This document shows positions 1-9,330 of a DNA stretch of 64,000 bases, one piece after another; the stretch's first letter is position 1; the number at the start of each line of letters is the position of its first letter. Both the position numbers and the translations under genes were made by a program. Source of the DNA: Mangrovimonas yunxiaonensis (GTDB lineage: Bacteria; Bacteroidota; Bacteroidia; Flavobacteriales; Flavobacteriaceae); NCBI RefSeq assembly GCF_000733475.1, contig NZ_JPFK01000003.1:1-64000 (forward strand). The letters run 5' to 3'. The notes beneath the pieces are model-generated. The model saw only the letters and a list, made by a program, of their open reading frames with translations. It had not been told where the DNA came from and searched no databases.

Positions 1-66
1 GGTGGTTTTGGCGGTGGCTTTGGCGGTGGCGGATTTTCTGGAGGAGGCGCTGGCGGCAGTTGGTAA
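1..66 (+). CDS. C-terminal tail of a TPM-domain protein (5' partial)
   Basis: The window opens inside a reading frame that ends with TAA at 64-66. The 21 visible residues are almost all Gly, Phe, Ser and Ala and finish in GGSW. A Gly/Phe-rich tail ending in a short Ser-Trp motif is typical of TPM-domain membrane proteins (the YgcG/Psb32 group, often near lemA in Flavobacteriaceae). The catalytic or binding domain lies outside the window, so the assignment rests only on the tail. The gene converges on the next gene with two bases between the stop codons. Confidence 0.55.
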   Translation, partial: GGFGGGFGGGGFSGGGAGGSW

Positions 67-68
67 CA

Positions 69-2888
69 TTAATCCATAATAAATATCCCACCTTTACCGG
101 TTTCACCTTTTTTACCAAGGCTGTTAAATTTCCAGCTTAAACTTAACATAAAGTACTGCTTTAACACAGTGCTTTGGCTGTCTTGAATATAATTTTGTGT
201 TGCAGTTCTTTTAGCATTTGTATTTTGGTTTAATAGATCGTACACTTTTAATGTGGCCGACATTTTATCGTTTAAAAAAGCATACGCTAAAGTGGCATTC
301 CAGAACCAAGCACTCTTCTGGAAACCTGCGGCTACATTAGGATTGTAAACATAATTTATGTCGTTTCGCCACTCGAAATTTTTAGGTAAGAAAACCGCTG
401 TTCGCAGTCTAAGTTCATGAGATAAAAACTCACGATCGTCAAAAGCTTCGATGTCGTAGGTGTTTTTTGTGAAATTAAGACTGTACCTTGGTCTTATTTC
501 AAAAATGTCCTTCCACTCGAAAGTAACATCTAATTCTGGCGATAGCGATCTTACCTTTCCAGCGTATTGTACCTCGTTATTATAATTTATATGTCTATCC
601 AAATTACCATAAATGCCTACCCCCACTTTTACGGCTCTTAAAGAATCCAGTTTTATGCGTTTATCATAATCAAATCCGCCATAAACATGGTAGTTACCAT
701 TAACATTAGTGTAGGTGGTTTCGCGAACCAAATCCTCGTTAATGGTTGTTTTAGAGATCACTTGGTTATCGGTAATTTGCGCACCAAAATAACTGTAAAA
801 GCCTGTTCTCTCCTGAAAATTGTAAGCGTTAAACCCAAGATAAATTTGGTGGTTGTTTGAAGGGGCTAAATTGGGATTACCAACAACGGTATTTAAAGGG
901 TTAGATACATTTTGAAAGGCCTGTAATTGTGACAACTGAGGCGCCTCGTTACGCAAACGGTAATTAAAATATATCGATGAATTTTCACCAAACCTATAGT
1001 TTAAATACGAGCTTAACTGCATGTTCTCAAACTTGCGCTTAATGGAAAATTGTGGTCTTAAAAAGTCGGTATTTGCCATGGTTCTAAACAAATAACTCAC
1101 CCCCACACTAGAGTAAAACTTGTCTTTATTGTAGTTAACAGACATTCCCGGGGTGCTCTCTTCATCTAAATACTCAAAATCCGTGCTTAAGGCTTCATTA
1201 AAATCGGTATACCCAAAACCTGCATTATTTCTGTTTAGGGTTGTTTTAACATCGTTGGTTTTACTGCGGCTATAATTGTAATTAACGTTTAAAAACAAGG
1301 TTTTTGCAATAATGGGGAATCTATAGGTCACACCAGAGCTTATCCTGTTCATCTCATAATCAGAATTGGTATACTGGTCTCTTGTTTCCTGATCTATTAA
1401 AACATAATCGGGATTATTAGGATTGGCCACATCCTCACCATAAATATGGGTTTCAGAATTTAAGTAATCATCGCCCGCCCGGGTGCTTATTTCATTGTTT
1501 AAATTAAACCTTACATACCCACCTTTATCCCCAAAACGCTTTGTAATACTTAAGCGGTTACTAAAGCTTCTTGCCTGATTTTCTACGTAAGAATCGGTAT
1601 GTGATTCATTGGTTAATTGCCCGGCCTGACTTTTGGAATTCTCACGACTGTTGTAGGTGGTTTTTCCATCTGAAAATCTAAAAGATGGTGCCACATTAAT
1701 GAGAAATGTCGAGTCTATTTCCACATCAAACCCCATGTTTACATTATGGCTATTACTATCGCTTTTAGACGCTGAACTGCTATTGGTAAAGTACCTTGAG
1801 TCTGGTAAAATATTTTCGCGCTGCGAGGCGGTTTCGTTTTCAGAGCTGCTTCCTGAATGAAAATAATCGGCAGAAATATCGATATTTTCTTTTTTACCAA
1901 ACACATCGGCATAATTGGCTCCTATGCTTCTTGATGTGGTAATGCCTTGCCCACCACCAAATGTTCTTCCATCTATGGTAAATGTGCCGTTACTAGACCT
2001 AGACATGCTTCTTGCGCCACCAAACATTTTACGTATTTCGCCAAAACTAAACCCCGGCGAATTAATGTTATTCCCGCCCGCCAAAACACTTATTCGCCTG
2101 TCGTTATTAAAGTAATTAAACATTCCGGCGGCTTCGTAACGCTGGTCTGTACCTATACCGGCGGCAGCACGCCCAAAAACACCTTTGTTCTTCTCCTCGC
2201 TTATTGTTAAGTTAATGGTTTTATTTTCGCCATCGGTGGTTTCTCCTGTAAAGGCTTCCGATTTTGTTTTTGTATCAACCACTTGAACTTTATCGATAAT
2301 GTCCTTGGTTAGGTTTTTGGTGGTTATGGTAGGATCATCACCAAAAAACGGTTTACCATTGACCAATATTTTGTTTACAGACTTACCATTTACCGTAATC
2401 TGCCCCTCGTCATCTACCGCTACGCCGGGAAGTTGTTTCAGCAAATCTTCTACCGTTGCATCTTTTTTGGTTTTAAAGGACTTTACATTAAACTCCAGTG
2501 TATCCTTTTTAATGGTTACAGGAGCCGATGAGGTTAAAACAACTTCGCTTAAAGCATTGGAATTTACCTGCATTAAAAGCTCTTTAAAATGGATTTTGCC
2601 CTTGCTTAAATCAACTTTTTTAAAGTAGGTGTTATAGCCAACATACGACACAAACATGTTGGCCCATTTTTCGTTCGTTTTATTTTTCAGCAGAAAATTA
2701 CCATTCTTATCAGAGATGGTGTAGGTAATTAAAGTACTGTCTTTTGCTTTCTGCAAGTATACGGTTGCCGATTCTAGTGGCGTACGGCCTTCTTCGGTGA
2801 GTAAGGTTCCTGAAATTTCGAACTGCCTAGATTGGGAAAAAGACATGGACACGCAAAGCAAGGCCACGGCAACTAATAATCTGCTCAT
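69..2888 (-). CDS. Outer-membrane beta-barrel protein with carboxypeptidase-regulatory-like domain
   Basis: A 939-residue protein with a signal peptide (residues 1 to about 19, ending FSQ). A CnaB/carboxypeptidase-regulatory-like beta-sandwich follows at about 24-110, then a plug-like segment (about 120-210) containing PGVAVDDEG and a KILVNGKPFF stretch. The remainder is a long barrel rich in alternating aromatic and polar residues. This order is typical of the Bacteroidota outer membrane beta-barrel family related to TonB-dependent receptors. I see no clear TonB box and no SusD partner nearby, so a specific substrate cannot be named. The final residues (GKGGIFIMD) do not look like a barrel-closing Phe signature. 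It has its own promoter region of about 100 bases shared with no other gene. Family assignment is good; function is open. Confidence 0.85.
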   Translation of the reverse strand: MSRLLVAVALLCVSMSFSQSRQFEISGTLLTEEGRTPLESATVYLQKAKDSTLITYTISDKNGNFLLKNKTNEKWANMFVSYVGYNTYFKKVDLSKGKIHFKELLMQVNSNALSEVVLTSSAPVTIKKDTLEFNVKSFKTKKDATVEDLLKQLPGVAVDDEGQITVNGKSVNKILVNGKPFFGDDPTITTKNLTKDIIDKVQVVDTKTKSEAFTGETTDGENKTINLTISEEKNKGVFGRAAAGIGTDQRYEAAGMFNYFNNDRRISVLAGGNNINSPGFSFGEIRKMFGGARSMSRSSNGTFTIDGRTFGGGQGITTSRSIGANYADVFGKKENIDISADYFHSGSSSENETASQRENILPDSRYFTNSSSASKSDSNSHNVNMGFDVEIDSTFLINVAPSFRFSDGKTTYNSRENSKSQAGQLTNESHTDSYVENQARSFSNRLSITKRFGDKGGYVRFNLNNEISTRAGDDYLNSETHIYGEDVANPNNPDYVLIDQETRDQYTNSDYEMNRISSGVTYRFPIIAKTLFLNVNYNYSRSKTNDVKTTLNRNNAGFGYTDFNEALSTDFEYLDEESTPGMSVNYNKDKFYSSVGVSYLFRTMANTDFLRPQFSIKRKFENMQLSSYLNYRFGENSSIYFNYRLRNEAPQLSQLQAFQNVSNPLNTVVGNPNLAPSNNHQIYLGFNAYNFQERTGFYSYFGAQITDNQVISKTTINEDLVRETTYTNVNGNYHVYGGFDYDKRIKLDSLRAVKVGVGIYGNLDRHINYNNEVQYAGKVRSLSPELDVTFEWKDIFEIRPRYSLNFTKNTYDIEAFDDREFLSHELRLRTAVFLPKNFEWRNDINYVYNPNVAAGFQKSAWFWNATLAYAFLNDKMSATLKVYDLLNQNTNAKRTATQNYIQDSQSTVLKQYFMLSLSWKFNSLGKKGETGKGGIFIMD

Positions 2889-2987
2889 ACGGTTTTGGTT
2901 GGATGTATTTCGTTTAGCTTAGTTAGATTAAGTAACGAATATATGACCTTTTTCGTATGACTTTTCTTAACAAATGTTTAAAAAAGG

Positions 2988-4292
2988 CTATTTCTTACGC
3001 ATATAAACGGTTACGGGAACCCCGTGAAAATCGAAATTCTCGCGAAGTTTATTTTCCAGAAAACGCTTATAGGGCTCTTTAACATATTGTGGCAAATTAC
3101 AGAAAAACGCAAACTGCGGCTGCGGTGTTGGCAGCTGGGTAATAAACTTAATTTTTACGTATTTCCCTTTGTAGGCCGGCGGTGGGTAACGCTGAATAAT
3201 AGGCAACAACACATCGTTAAGTGTTCGGGTTTTTATTTTCTTGCTGCGGTTTTTGTAAACCTCAACTGCCGTTTCTATCGCTTTGTATATCCGTTGTTTG
3301 GTTAAAGCCGACATGAAAATAATTGGCACATCGGTAAAAGGCTCGATTTCCTTACGAATTTGTTTTTCGAAGGCTTTCATGGTCGAATTGTCTTTTTCTA
3401 CCAAATCCCATTTGTTTACTAAAATTACAATGCCTTTACGGTTGCGTTCTGCCAGCCAAAAAATATTCTGTACTTGACTATCAAACCCGCGTGAGGCGTC
3501 TAGTACCAGTAAACATACATCGCTATGCTCTATCGCTCTAACACTTCGCATTACCGAGTAAAACTCTAGGTCTTCTTTAACTTTTGCTTTACGACGAATT
3601 CCTGCCGTATCGACCAAATTAAATTCAAACCCAAAACGGTTGTATTTGGTATCTATAGAGTCTCTTGTTGTGCCTGCTATGTCGGTAACAATATAACGGT
3701 CTTCGCCTATAAGAGCATTGATAAACGACGATTTTCCAGCATTAGGTCGTCCTACAACAGCAAATCTGGGTAGCTCTGTTTCTTGTACCGCTTCTTTTTC
3801 TGGCAAAGCTGCTACCAAAGCATCTAACAAATCGCCGGTACCGCTTCCGTTTATACTGGCTATGGTGTAATACTCGCCTAGGCCTAATGCATAAAACTCG
3901 ACCGCATCTTCGGCACGTTTGGCATTGTCAACCTTGTTTATAGCAAGAAAAACAGGTTTTTCAACCTTTCTAAGCAACTTAGCAACGTCTTCATCCATGC
4001 CTGTAACGCCAGCTTCTACATCAACCATAAAAATAATGGCATCGGCTTCATCTATGGCCAACTCTACCTGCTTGTCTATTTCTGCTTCAAAAACATCGTC
4101 GCTTCCAACAACATATCCTCCTGTATCGATTAACGAAAACTCTTTTCCATTCCAATCGCTTTTGCCATAATGGCGGTCTCTGGTTACACCACTTACCGCA
4201 TCGACAATAGCTTCGCGACGTTGAATTAATCTGTTAAAGAATGTAGACTTCCCTACATTTGGCCTTCCTACTATGGCAACTATGCTACTCAT
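2988..4292 (-). CDS. der: Ribosome biogenesis GTPase Der (EngA)
   Basis: Der is an essential double-GTPase that assists assembly of the 50S ribosomal subunit. The 434-residue protein has two G domains in tandem: GRPNVGKST at residues 9-17, with DTGG and NKVD later, and GRPNAGKSS near residue 180, with DTAG and NKWD later. A C-terminal KH-like domain ends in MRKK. An upstream in-frame start at 4355 would add 21 residues unlike the family. I chose the ATG at 4290-4292 because the protein then begins [15 protein letters not shown] as usual, and because a TACCTTTG -7 box lies at 4310-4317, inside the longer frame. Confidence 0.97.
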   Translation of the reverse strand: MSSIVAIVGRPNVGKSTFFNRLIQRREAIVDAVSGVTRDRHYGKSDWNGKEFSLIDTGGYVVGSDDVFEAEIDKQVELAIDEADAIIFMVDVEAGVTGMDEDVAKLLRKVEKPVFLAINKVDNAKRAEDAVEFYALGLGEYYTIASINGSGTGDLLDALVAALPEKEAVQETELPRFAVVGRPNAGKSSFINALIGEDRYIVTDIAGTTRDSIDTKYNRFGFEFNLVDTAGIRRKAKVKEDLEFYSVMRSVRAIEHSDVCLLVLDASRGFDSQVQNIFWLAERNRKGIVILVNKWDLVEKDNSTMKAFEKQIRKEIEPFTDVPIIFMSALTKQRIYKAIETAVEVYKNRSKKIKTRTLNDVLLPIIQRYPPPAYKGKYVKIKFITQLPTPQPQFAFFCNLPQYVKEPYKRFLENKLRENFDFHGVPVTVYMRKK

Positions 4293-4309
4293 AAACTTTA
4301 TATTGTTGG

Positions 4310-4317
4310 CAAAGGTA
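4310..4317 (-). promoter_or_regulatory. Candidate -7 box of der
   Basis: On the minus strand the sequence is TACCTTTG, a match to the Bacteroidota -7 consensus TAnnTTTG. It lies 18 bases upstream of the chosen der start. No convincing -33 TTTG is seen at the expected distance. Confidence 0.5.
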
Positions 4318-4376
4318 CGGTTTCCTGTTCTAAGAAAAAATACTATTTTACACACTTAAAAAATTCAACCCACAAC

Positions 4377-4874
4377 ATGTCCAACATAAACGATCTTGTT
4401 TTAAGGCCCAGGTTTAAAAAAACGCTGCCTAAGCCCAACACCGTTGTATTAGAAACCTTTGAGGAATTAAAAACCACACAAAAGGCCTTTATAGTAACTA
4501 GGATAGACGATCATATTTTTATTAAACTCCCTAAAAGCGAGCAGCATTTTTGGACTCCACAACTACATTTGGAAGTTAATGCTATAACTGCTTCAAAAAG
4601 TATGCTGCATGGCCTTTTTGGCCCCAACCCTACCGTTTGGACCATGTTTATGTTCTTGCACTTTATTGTAGCTTGCCTGTTTATGGGCTTTGGCATTTGG
4701 GCCTATACCAACTGGAACCTTAACCAAGGTTTTGCCATGCAACTTTTAGTTATGTTTTTAATGGTTGTGCTTTGGTTTTTACTTTATTTTATAGGACGTA
4801 TGGGCAGACAAAGAGGAAAACCAGACATGTACCGTTTGTATCATTTTATGGAGAAAACCTTAAACTTGTCTTAA
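4377..4874 (+). CDS. Conserved membrane protein of unknown function
   Basis: A 165-residue protein with a soluble N-terminal part (about 1-85) and two hydrophobic helices at about 88-110 and 118-140. A basic loop follows (GRMGRQRGKP), then a short tail. The basic segment after the second helix suggests the N- and C-terminal ends are cytoplasmic. I do not recognise a functional domain. It is divergent from der, with 84 bases between the two starts, and is followed by the SIMPL gene on the same strand after about 50 bases. The N-terminal half has alternating beta-strand character, as in photosystem- or PH-like cytoplasmic domains, but that is only an impression. Confidence 0.75.
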   Translation: MSNINDLVLRPRFKKTLPKPNTVVLETFEELKTTQKAFIVTRIDDHIFIKLPKSEQHFWTPQLHLEVNAITASKSMLHGLFGPNPTVWTMFMFLHFIVACLFMGFGIWAYTNWNLNQGFAMQLLVMFLMVVLWFLLYFIGRMGRQRGKPDMYRLYHFMEKTLNLS

Positions 4875-4927
4875 TAAAATAATTTTTAATCTTAAAGAAC
4901 GTTACCTTTACTTACAAAACCTTACTT

Positions 4928-5659
4928 ATGAAAAATAGTATTACGGCCATTATATTCTCTATAGCGATTGTTGTTTCGGCATTTTTATTGGGCGACGCGT
5001 TTATGAACAGAAATAAAGCAGATGGCACCATTTCGGTGACAGGACTGGGAAAAGCCGATTTTAGCTCGGATTTGATTGTCTGGGAAGGCTCGTTTTCTAA
5101 AGAAAGTTATGACCTACAACAGGCGTATAGCGACCTGGAAGAGGATAAAAAAATCATTTCAGATTATTTGTTTTCAAAAGGCATTACCCAAGACGAATTG
5201 GTTTTCGATGCTGTAAAAAGCCGTAAAAACACCCGCGGAAAATACAGTAATGACGGGAAATACATGGGCGAAGAGTTTTTAGGCTACGTGCTTACCCAAG
5301 CCTTACAAATAGACAGTAAAGACGTAGAAAAAGTTGAGGCTATTTCTCGTGAAATTACAGAATTACTAAACAAAGGCATACAGTTTTACTCGCAACCACC
5401 AAGGTACTACTACACCAAGCTTTCTGACCTAAAGATTGAAATGATCTCACGGGCAACCGCCGATGCCAAAGAACGTGCCGAGAAAATTTCGATAAATTCT
5501 GGTGGCAAGCTAGGCAAATTGCTTTCTGCAAAAATGGGGGTGTTTCAAATTACCGGACAAAATTCTAACGAAGAATACTCTTGGGGCGGCACTTACAATA
5601 CCTCATCTAAAGAGAAAACAGCCTCTATTACCATGAAATTAGATTACGAAGTAAATTAA
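4928..5659 (+). CDS. SIMPL domain-containing protein (DUF541)
   Basis: A 243-residue protein with an N-terminal membrane anchor or signal (about residues 5-25). A SIMPL/DUF541 domain fills the rest: an early VTGLGKADFSSDL segment, a central helix-rich part, and the SRATADAKERAEKI helix with the LGKLLSA strand that mark the family. Members are periplasmic or membrane-bound, and their biochemical role is poorly defined. Upstream at 4903-4910 is TACCTTTA, one base off the -7 consensus. The 3' end converges on era with only eight bases between them. Assignment to the family is firm; function is not inferable here. Confidence 0.85.
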   Translation: MKNSITAIIFSIAIVVSAFLLGDAFMNRNKADGTISVTGLGKADFSSDLIVWEGSFSKESYDLQQAYSDLEEDKKIISDYLFSKGITQDELVFDAVKSRKNTRGKYSNDGKYMGEEFLGYVLTQALQIDSKDVEKVEAISREITELLNKGIQFYSQPPRYYYTKLSDLKIEMISRATADAKERAEKISINSGGKLGKLLSAKMGVFQITGQNSNEEYSWGGTYNTSSKEKTASITMKLDYEVN

Positions 5660-5667
5660 AACTACGC

Positions 5668-6552
5668 CTACTTTTGGTTGTACCCAAAACGCCTTAGCTG
5701 ATTTTGGTTGCTGCGCCAGTTTTTGTTCACCTTTACGTAAAGCTCAATATGTATTTGCTTACCAAAAAAGGCCTCTAAATCTTTTCTAGCCTCGGTACCA
5801 ACACGCTTTATGGCTGTGCCCTTATGGCCTATAATAATGCCTTTTTGGGTGTCTCTTTCAACCATAATTACCGAACGTATCCTGATGATGTCCTCATCTT
5901 CAAAAAACTCTTCGGTTTCTACCTCTACGGCATAGGGGATTTCTTTTTTATAGTGAAGAAGGATTTTTTCACGTATGGTTTCGTTTACAAAAAAACGTTC
6001 TGGCTTATCGGTTAGTTGGTCTTTGGGATAAAATGCCGGCGATTCTGGTAGCAATTCAACAAGGCGGTTAAACACATTTTCTACATTAAACCCTTCGAGG
6101 GCCGAAATGGGATAAATCTCGGCATTGGGCACTTGGTCTTTCCAGAGCTCTACCTGGGCTTCCAACTGCTCCTGGTTAGAGGTATCTATTTTATTCAACA
6201 GCAACAATACCGGAATCTCTGAATGGGTAATTTTATTAAAAAACCTTTCATCCTTTAAGGACTTCTCCCCAACCTCTACCATATACACCAACACATCGGC
6301 ATCTTCGAAGGCCGATTTTACAAAGTCCATCATCGACTCTTGCAACTCGTAAGCTGGTTTTATAATGCCTGGGGTATCGCTTAAAATGACTTGAAAATCT
6401 TCGCCATTCACAATCCCTAAAATACGATGTCTCGTCGTTTGGGCCTTAGAGGTAATAATAGATAGTTTTTCCCCCACAAAGGCATTCATTAATGTAGATT
6501 TCCCCACATTTGGGTTGCCTATAATATTTACAAAGCCTGCTTTATGCGCCAT
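5668..6552 (-). CDS. era: GTPase Era
   Basis: Era binds the 3' end of 16S rRNA and helps mature the 30S subunit. The 294-residue protein is of normal length. It has a P-loop GNPNVGKST at residues 12-20, an effector region with TTRHRI, DTPG, NKID, and a C-terminal KH domain containing GHKGTAIKRVG. The terminal RRFGYNQK matches flavobacterial Era. The ATG is close to the P-loop, as expected. It follows the RNA methyltransferase gene on the same strand, whose 3' end is 27 bases upstream and overlaps the likely era promoter. Confidence 0.97.
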   Translation of the reverse strand: MAHKAGFVNIIGNPNVGKSTLMNAFVGEKLSIITSKAQTTRHRILGIVNGEDFQVILSDTPGIIKPAYELQESMMDFVKSAFEDADVLVYMVEVGEKSLKDERFFNKITHSEIPVLLLLNKIDTSNQEQLEAQVELWKDQVPNAEIYPISALEGFNVENVFNRLVELLPESPAFYPKDQLTDKPERFFVNETIREKILLHYKKEIPYAVEVETEEFFEDEDIIRIRSVIMVERDTQKGIIIGHKGTAIKRVGTEARKDLEAFFGKQIHIELYVKVNKNWRSNQNQLRRFGYNQK

Positions 6553-6574
6553 CGTTCAACGTTTAAAATTACTG

Positions 6575-6582
6575 CAAAGTTA
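6575..6582 (-). promoter_or_regulatory. Candidate -7 box of era
   Basis: Minus-strand TAACTTTG fits TAnnTTTG and lies 22 bases upstream of the era ATG. It overlaps the last bases of the preceding methyltransferase gene, so era may be transcribed both from this site and by read-through. Confidence 0.4.
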
Positions 6583-7035
6583 CGACCTTGGTTTGTTTAT
6601 TCCCCTATCATACATCACAATACTTCCTGCAACAGACACATTTAGGCTTAATTGCGACTTAAATTTCACCAAAAAATGGCTCTTTTCAATGGCTTGCTTG
6701 GACAGTCCGTGGTCCTCGGCGCCCAATAAGTACACACAACGCCTAGGGTGGTGAAAGGTTTCCAAAGCTTCAGCTTCGTTTGTTAGCTCTACTCCTACCA
6801 ACCGCGCGCCCTTGGGCAGGTTGTTGTAAAATTCCTCGAAAGTCTCGTAGTGAAAATACGGCATGGCCTTTACCGCATTATGGGTATCGCAAGCTTGCTT
6901 GGCGTAACGGTTGCCAATGGTAAAAATAAAACTGGCGCCTAAATTTTGTGCCGATCGCCACAGAACGCCCAAGTTTTCTGGCGTTTTACCATTTTGTATT
7001 CCAATACCGAAAAACTCGTTTGTAAAGTTATCCAT
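6580..7035 (-). CDS. SpoU/TrmH-family RNA 2'-O-methyltransferase
   Basis: A 151-residue single-domain SPOUT methyltransferase. It shows motif 1 (ENLGVLWRSAQNLGA, with the conserved Asn and Arg), motif 2 (LLGAEDHGLS) and motif 3 (SLNVSVAGSIVMY), which form the knotted S-adenosylmethionine site. There is no extra RNA-binding domain, so it resembles the short TrmL/SpoU proteins; the tRNA or rRNA target cannot be told from sequence. A longer frame starts at a TTG (7044), but the ATG at 7033-7035 is preferred. A TATTTTTG box at 7042-7049 would place transcription start almost at this ATG, suggesting a leaderless message. Confidence 0.88.
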   Translation of the reverse strand: MDNFTNEFFGIGIQNGKTPENLGVLWRSAQNLGASFIFTIGNRYAKQACDTHNAVKAMPYFHYETFEEFYNNLPKGARLVGVELTNEAEALETFHHPRRCVYLLGAEDHGLSKQAIEKSHFLVKFKSQLSLNVSVAGSIVMYDRGINKPRS

Positions 7036-7111
7036 AGAACGCAAAAATAAGAAAGTCTGTAAGCTATGGCAAAATAACTTCTGGGTTAGATGCCGCTTTT
7101 AATTTAACACC

Positions 7112-7138
7112 AAAAAAAAAGAGCCCTCAACAGGGCTC
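7112..7138 (-). terminator. Rho-independent terminator after the copper cluster
   Basis: A 7-base-pair stem (GAGCCCT/AGGGCTC, four-base loop) at 7121-7138 is followed on the minus strand by an uninterrupted run of nine T. It lies 12 bases past the stop of the HMA lipoprotein gene, the last gene of the minus-strand copper cluster. Confidence 0.9.
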
Positions 7139-7150
7139 CAGTTTGTTTTA

Positions 7151-7603
7151 TTAATGGTTGTGCCCGTGGTGTGGGTCTTCAGACGCTTTAGTACCAGATT
7201 GGTTCATTTCCATAGCGTGGTCGTACTTGCAGCATTCAGGTAAATTTTCATAGGCATCTAAATTGCCCGCTACTTGCTCTGTATCGTACCCAGAGGCCGC
7301 AATAGCATTATGAATGGCCGCCACATCGGTTTTTGTATCATCAAAAGAAACATCGATTTTCTTTTTGGCTACATCCCAGTTGGCGCTTGCCACACCGTCT
7401 ACACCATTGGCTGCTTTCTCTATGGTTCGTTTGCACATGCCGCAGTTTCCTCTTACACCAAAAGCAGCACTTGCCATAGCTATGTCGCTTTGTGTTGCTT
7501 CCGTTTCGGCTGTTGCCGTTTCTCCGGCTTGTTTTGCTTCATTTTTGCAGCTTGTTAATCCCATAGCCGCAATAACAGCTAGGCTTAAAATTACTTTTTT
7601 CAT
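7151..7603 (-). CDS. Heavy-metal-associated (HMA) domain lipoprotein
   Basis: A 150-residue protein with a lipoprotein signal (LTSC, Cys19). An Ala/Thr/Glu-rich linker leads to an HMA fold at about 47-115 with a metal-binding GNCGMC pair (Cys54, Cys57). The tail contains ECCKYDHAMEM and a final DPHHGHNH. Such proteins bind Cu(I) at the outer or inner membrane face. The His/Met/Cys-rich tail adds possible ligands and would suit a periplasmic copper carrier feeding the adjacent CusB-type adaptor. It is the last gene of the copper cluster, 28 bases after cusB, and is followed by a strong terminator. Copper specificity is inferred from context. Confidence 0.85.
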   Translation of the reverse strand: MKKVILSLAVIAAMGLTSCKNEAKQAGETATAETEATQSDIAMASAAFGVRGNCGMCKRTIEKAANGVDGVASANWDVAKKKIDVSFDDTKTDVAAIHNAIAASGYDTEQVAGNLDAYENLPECCKYDHAMEMNQSGTKASEDPHHGHNH

Positions 7604-7631
7604 GTTTAAAAATTTAATGGTTATTGTTTAC

Positions 7632-9326
7632 TTATTCTATAACTTGTTTGACTTCGCCGCACTTTAGCATCTGATCGCCAAAATACGGATTTAACACCTC
7701 TTTTTCCTTACTTAGCCAATAGGCGCCTTTATCGCTATTTGCCATTGGACAATATTGTTTATAGGCTGTTTCGTTAATTCCAAACGATTGCACGGCCGTA
7801 ATAAAATAATCTGATAATGTTTTAAAATGTTTGCGTTGGGCTTCTATGTTCGCCGCTTGTGCTATGGCATTGTTGTTTGTGTTTATTGGTTTATACAGCG
7901 CCATCCACTGTTCATGAGCAGCTTCGTTGGTCAGCAGCTTCATATCCATTCGCCCCAAATCTTTTTTTAGAGATTTAGCACTAGTAGTCGCCAATGCCAT
8001 ATCGGTTTTTACCAAGGCGTCTTTCAGGCTAATATAACTATTATACACTTGCTGTAATTGTGTTTTAAATTCCTGAGGAACTTCAAAATTAACAGCTATT
8101 TGCTTGGTGTGGTTCATCATCGATTTTTTACCTTGCAACTGCGCAGCAGCATCTACAGTAAAGGTGCCATTGGTTACCACTTGGTCGCCAACATTCAACC
8201 CCTTAAGCACTTGGTATCCGTCGCCTATTTGATGGCCTAAAACAACCTCACGCATCTCGAAAACAGGTTGATCTAAACTAGATTTTACATAAACCACAGA
8301 GCGTTCTCCTGTCCATAAAACCGCCGATGTTGGCACAGTTATGGCCTCTTGATCCTTATTCGCTACCCCTTCTAAGCGTGCCGAAACAAACATCCCCGGT
8401 TTAAATATTTGGTCTTGGTTGTTTAGTACCACGCGCAAAACTACAGTTCGGGTTTGGGTGTTTAAAATGGGATCTATAAAATCGACTTTGCCCTTAAATA
8501 CCTTATTAGGGTATGCGGCTGTACTTACCGAGATGTTTTGTCCCGTTTTAAATGCATTTATCTGATTTTCATAAACATCAAAATTAGCCCAAACCGTATT
8601 AAGGTTAGCAATCTTTAACAAAGGCTGTCCTTGTTTTATATAATCACCTTGGGCCACCAGCTTTTCGGTTACCGTTCCCGAAACCGTAGCATATACCGGA
8701 ACATGCTCTTTTACATTACCCGTCTCTTCTATTTGATTGATTTGATTTTCTGAAAGCTTCCAAAGCTTAAGTTTGTTACGTACAGCTTGGTACAATGCGG
8801 GTTGCGATTCTTTTAACCCGGCTGCCGTAAGCAGTTCCTGTTGCGCAGCATACAACTCTGGCGAATAAATGGTCGCTAACAGCTGCCCTTTACGAATGTC
8901 TTCGCCCGTAAAATTGACATGCAAACGCTCTATGCGTCCCGAAAAGTAACTGGCTTGAACGGTATTGGCTTGTTCGTTTGCTACAATCTTCCCTGATAAT
9001 TTAATGCCGTTCTGCCCAACATGTCCTGCTCCAACTTCTGTTGTTTGGATGTTGGCTAAGGCCATGGCATTTTTGGTTAGTTTAAACTGCTCTGCCGACA
9101 CCCCTTCTGCCCCGGCTTCTGCTGGAATTAAATCCATGCCGCAAATGGGGCAATCGCCTGGTTCTGGCTGCATGATTTGTGGGTGCATAGAACAGGTCCA
9201 CATTTGTTTGGTTGCCGATGCCTCGTGGTCGTGCGTTTTTGTGTTGTTTGAAGCCCCACCAAAAAGCAACCACCCTAAAAATAATCCGACAATTAAAATG
9301 GCTATGTAAACGATGTATTTTTTCAT
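7632..9326 (-). CDS. cusB: CusB-type RND efflux periplasmic adaptor with metal-binding N-terminus
   Basis: The membrane-fusion component of a copper/silver RND pump. The 564-residue protein has an N-terminal membrane anchor (about 5-22) and a heavy-metal-binding domain at 42-67 (WTCSMHP with Cys45, then CPICGMDL with Cys59 and Cys62). The usual adaptor body follows, with beta-barrel and lipoyl-like segments (GQLLATIYSPEL; VSGTVTEKLVAQGDYIKQGQPLL) and a TNGTFTVDAAAQLQG end. From about 420 onward there is an extra DUF3347-type helical domain. The canonical E. coli CusB is shorter and lacks both additions. The start is four bases downstream of the copA stop, so the two are co-transcribed. Confidence 0.93.
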   Translation of the reverse strand: MKKYIVYIAILIVGLFLGWLLFGGASNNTKTHDHEASATKQMWTCSMHPQIMQPEPGDCPICGMDLIPAEAGAEGVSAEQFKLTKNAMALANIQTTEVGAGHVGQNGIKLSGKIVANEQANTVQASYFSGRIERLHVNFTGEDIRKGQLLATIYSPELYAAQQELLTAAGLKESQPALYQAVRNKLKLWKLSENQINQIEETGNVKEHVPVYATVSGTVTEKLVAQGDYIKQGQPLLKIANLNTVWANFDVYENQINAFKTGQNISVSTAAYPNKVFKGKVDFIDPILNTQTRTVVLRVVLNNQDQIFKPGMFVSARLEGVANKDQEAITVPTSAVLWTGERSVVYVKSSLDQPVFEMREVVLGHQIGDGYQVLKGLNVGDQVVTNGTFTVDAAAQLQGKKSMMNHTKQIAVNFEVPQEFKTQLQQVYNSYISLKDALVKTDMALATTSAKSLKKDLGRMDMKLLTNEAAHEQWMALYKPINTNNNAIAQAANIEAQRKHFKTLSDYFITAVQSFGINETAYKQYCPMANSDKGAYWLSKEKEVLNPYFGDQMLKCGEVKQVIE

Positions 9327-9330
9327 GTTA

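Noticed and set aside
1-66. Glycine-codon repeat as a DNA repeat or low-complexity element
   Set aside because: It is the coding tail of a TPM-type gene with a proper stop, so the repeat reflects protein composition.
4290-4355. Longer Der reading frame starting at 4355
   Set aside because: The extra 21 residues are unlike Der, and the likely -7 box (4310-4317) lies inside them.
7033-7044. TTG start at 7044 for the RNA methyltransferase
   Set aside because: An ATG three codons later gives a better start, and a -7 box at 7042-7049 would place transcription start beyond the TTG.
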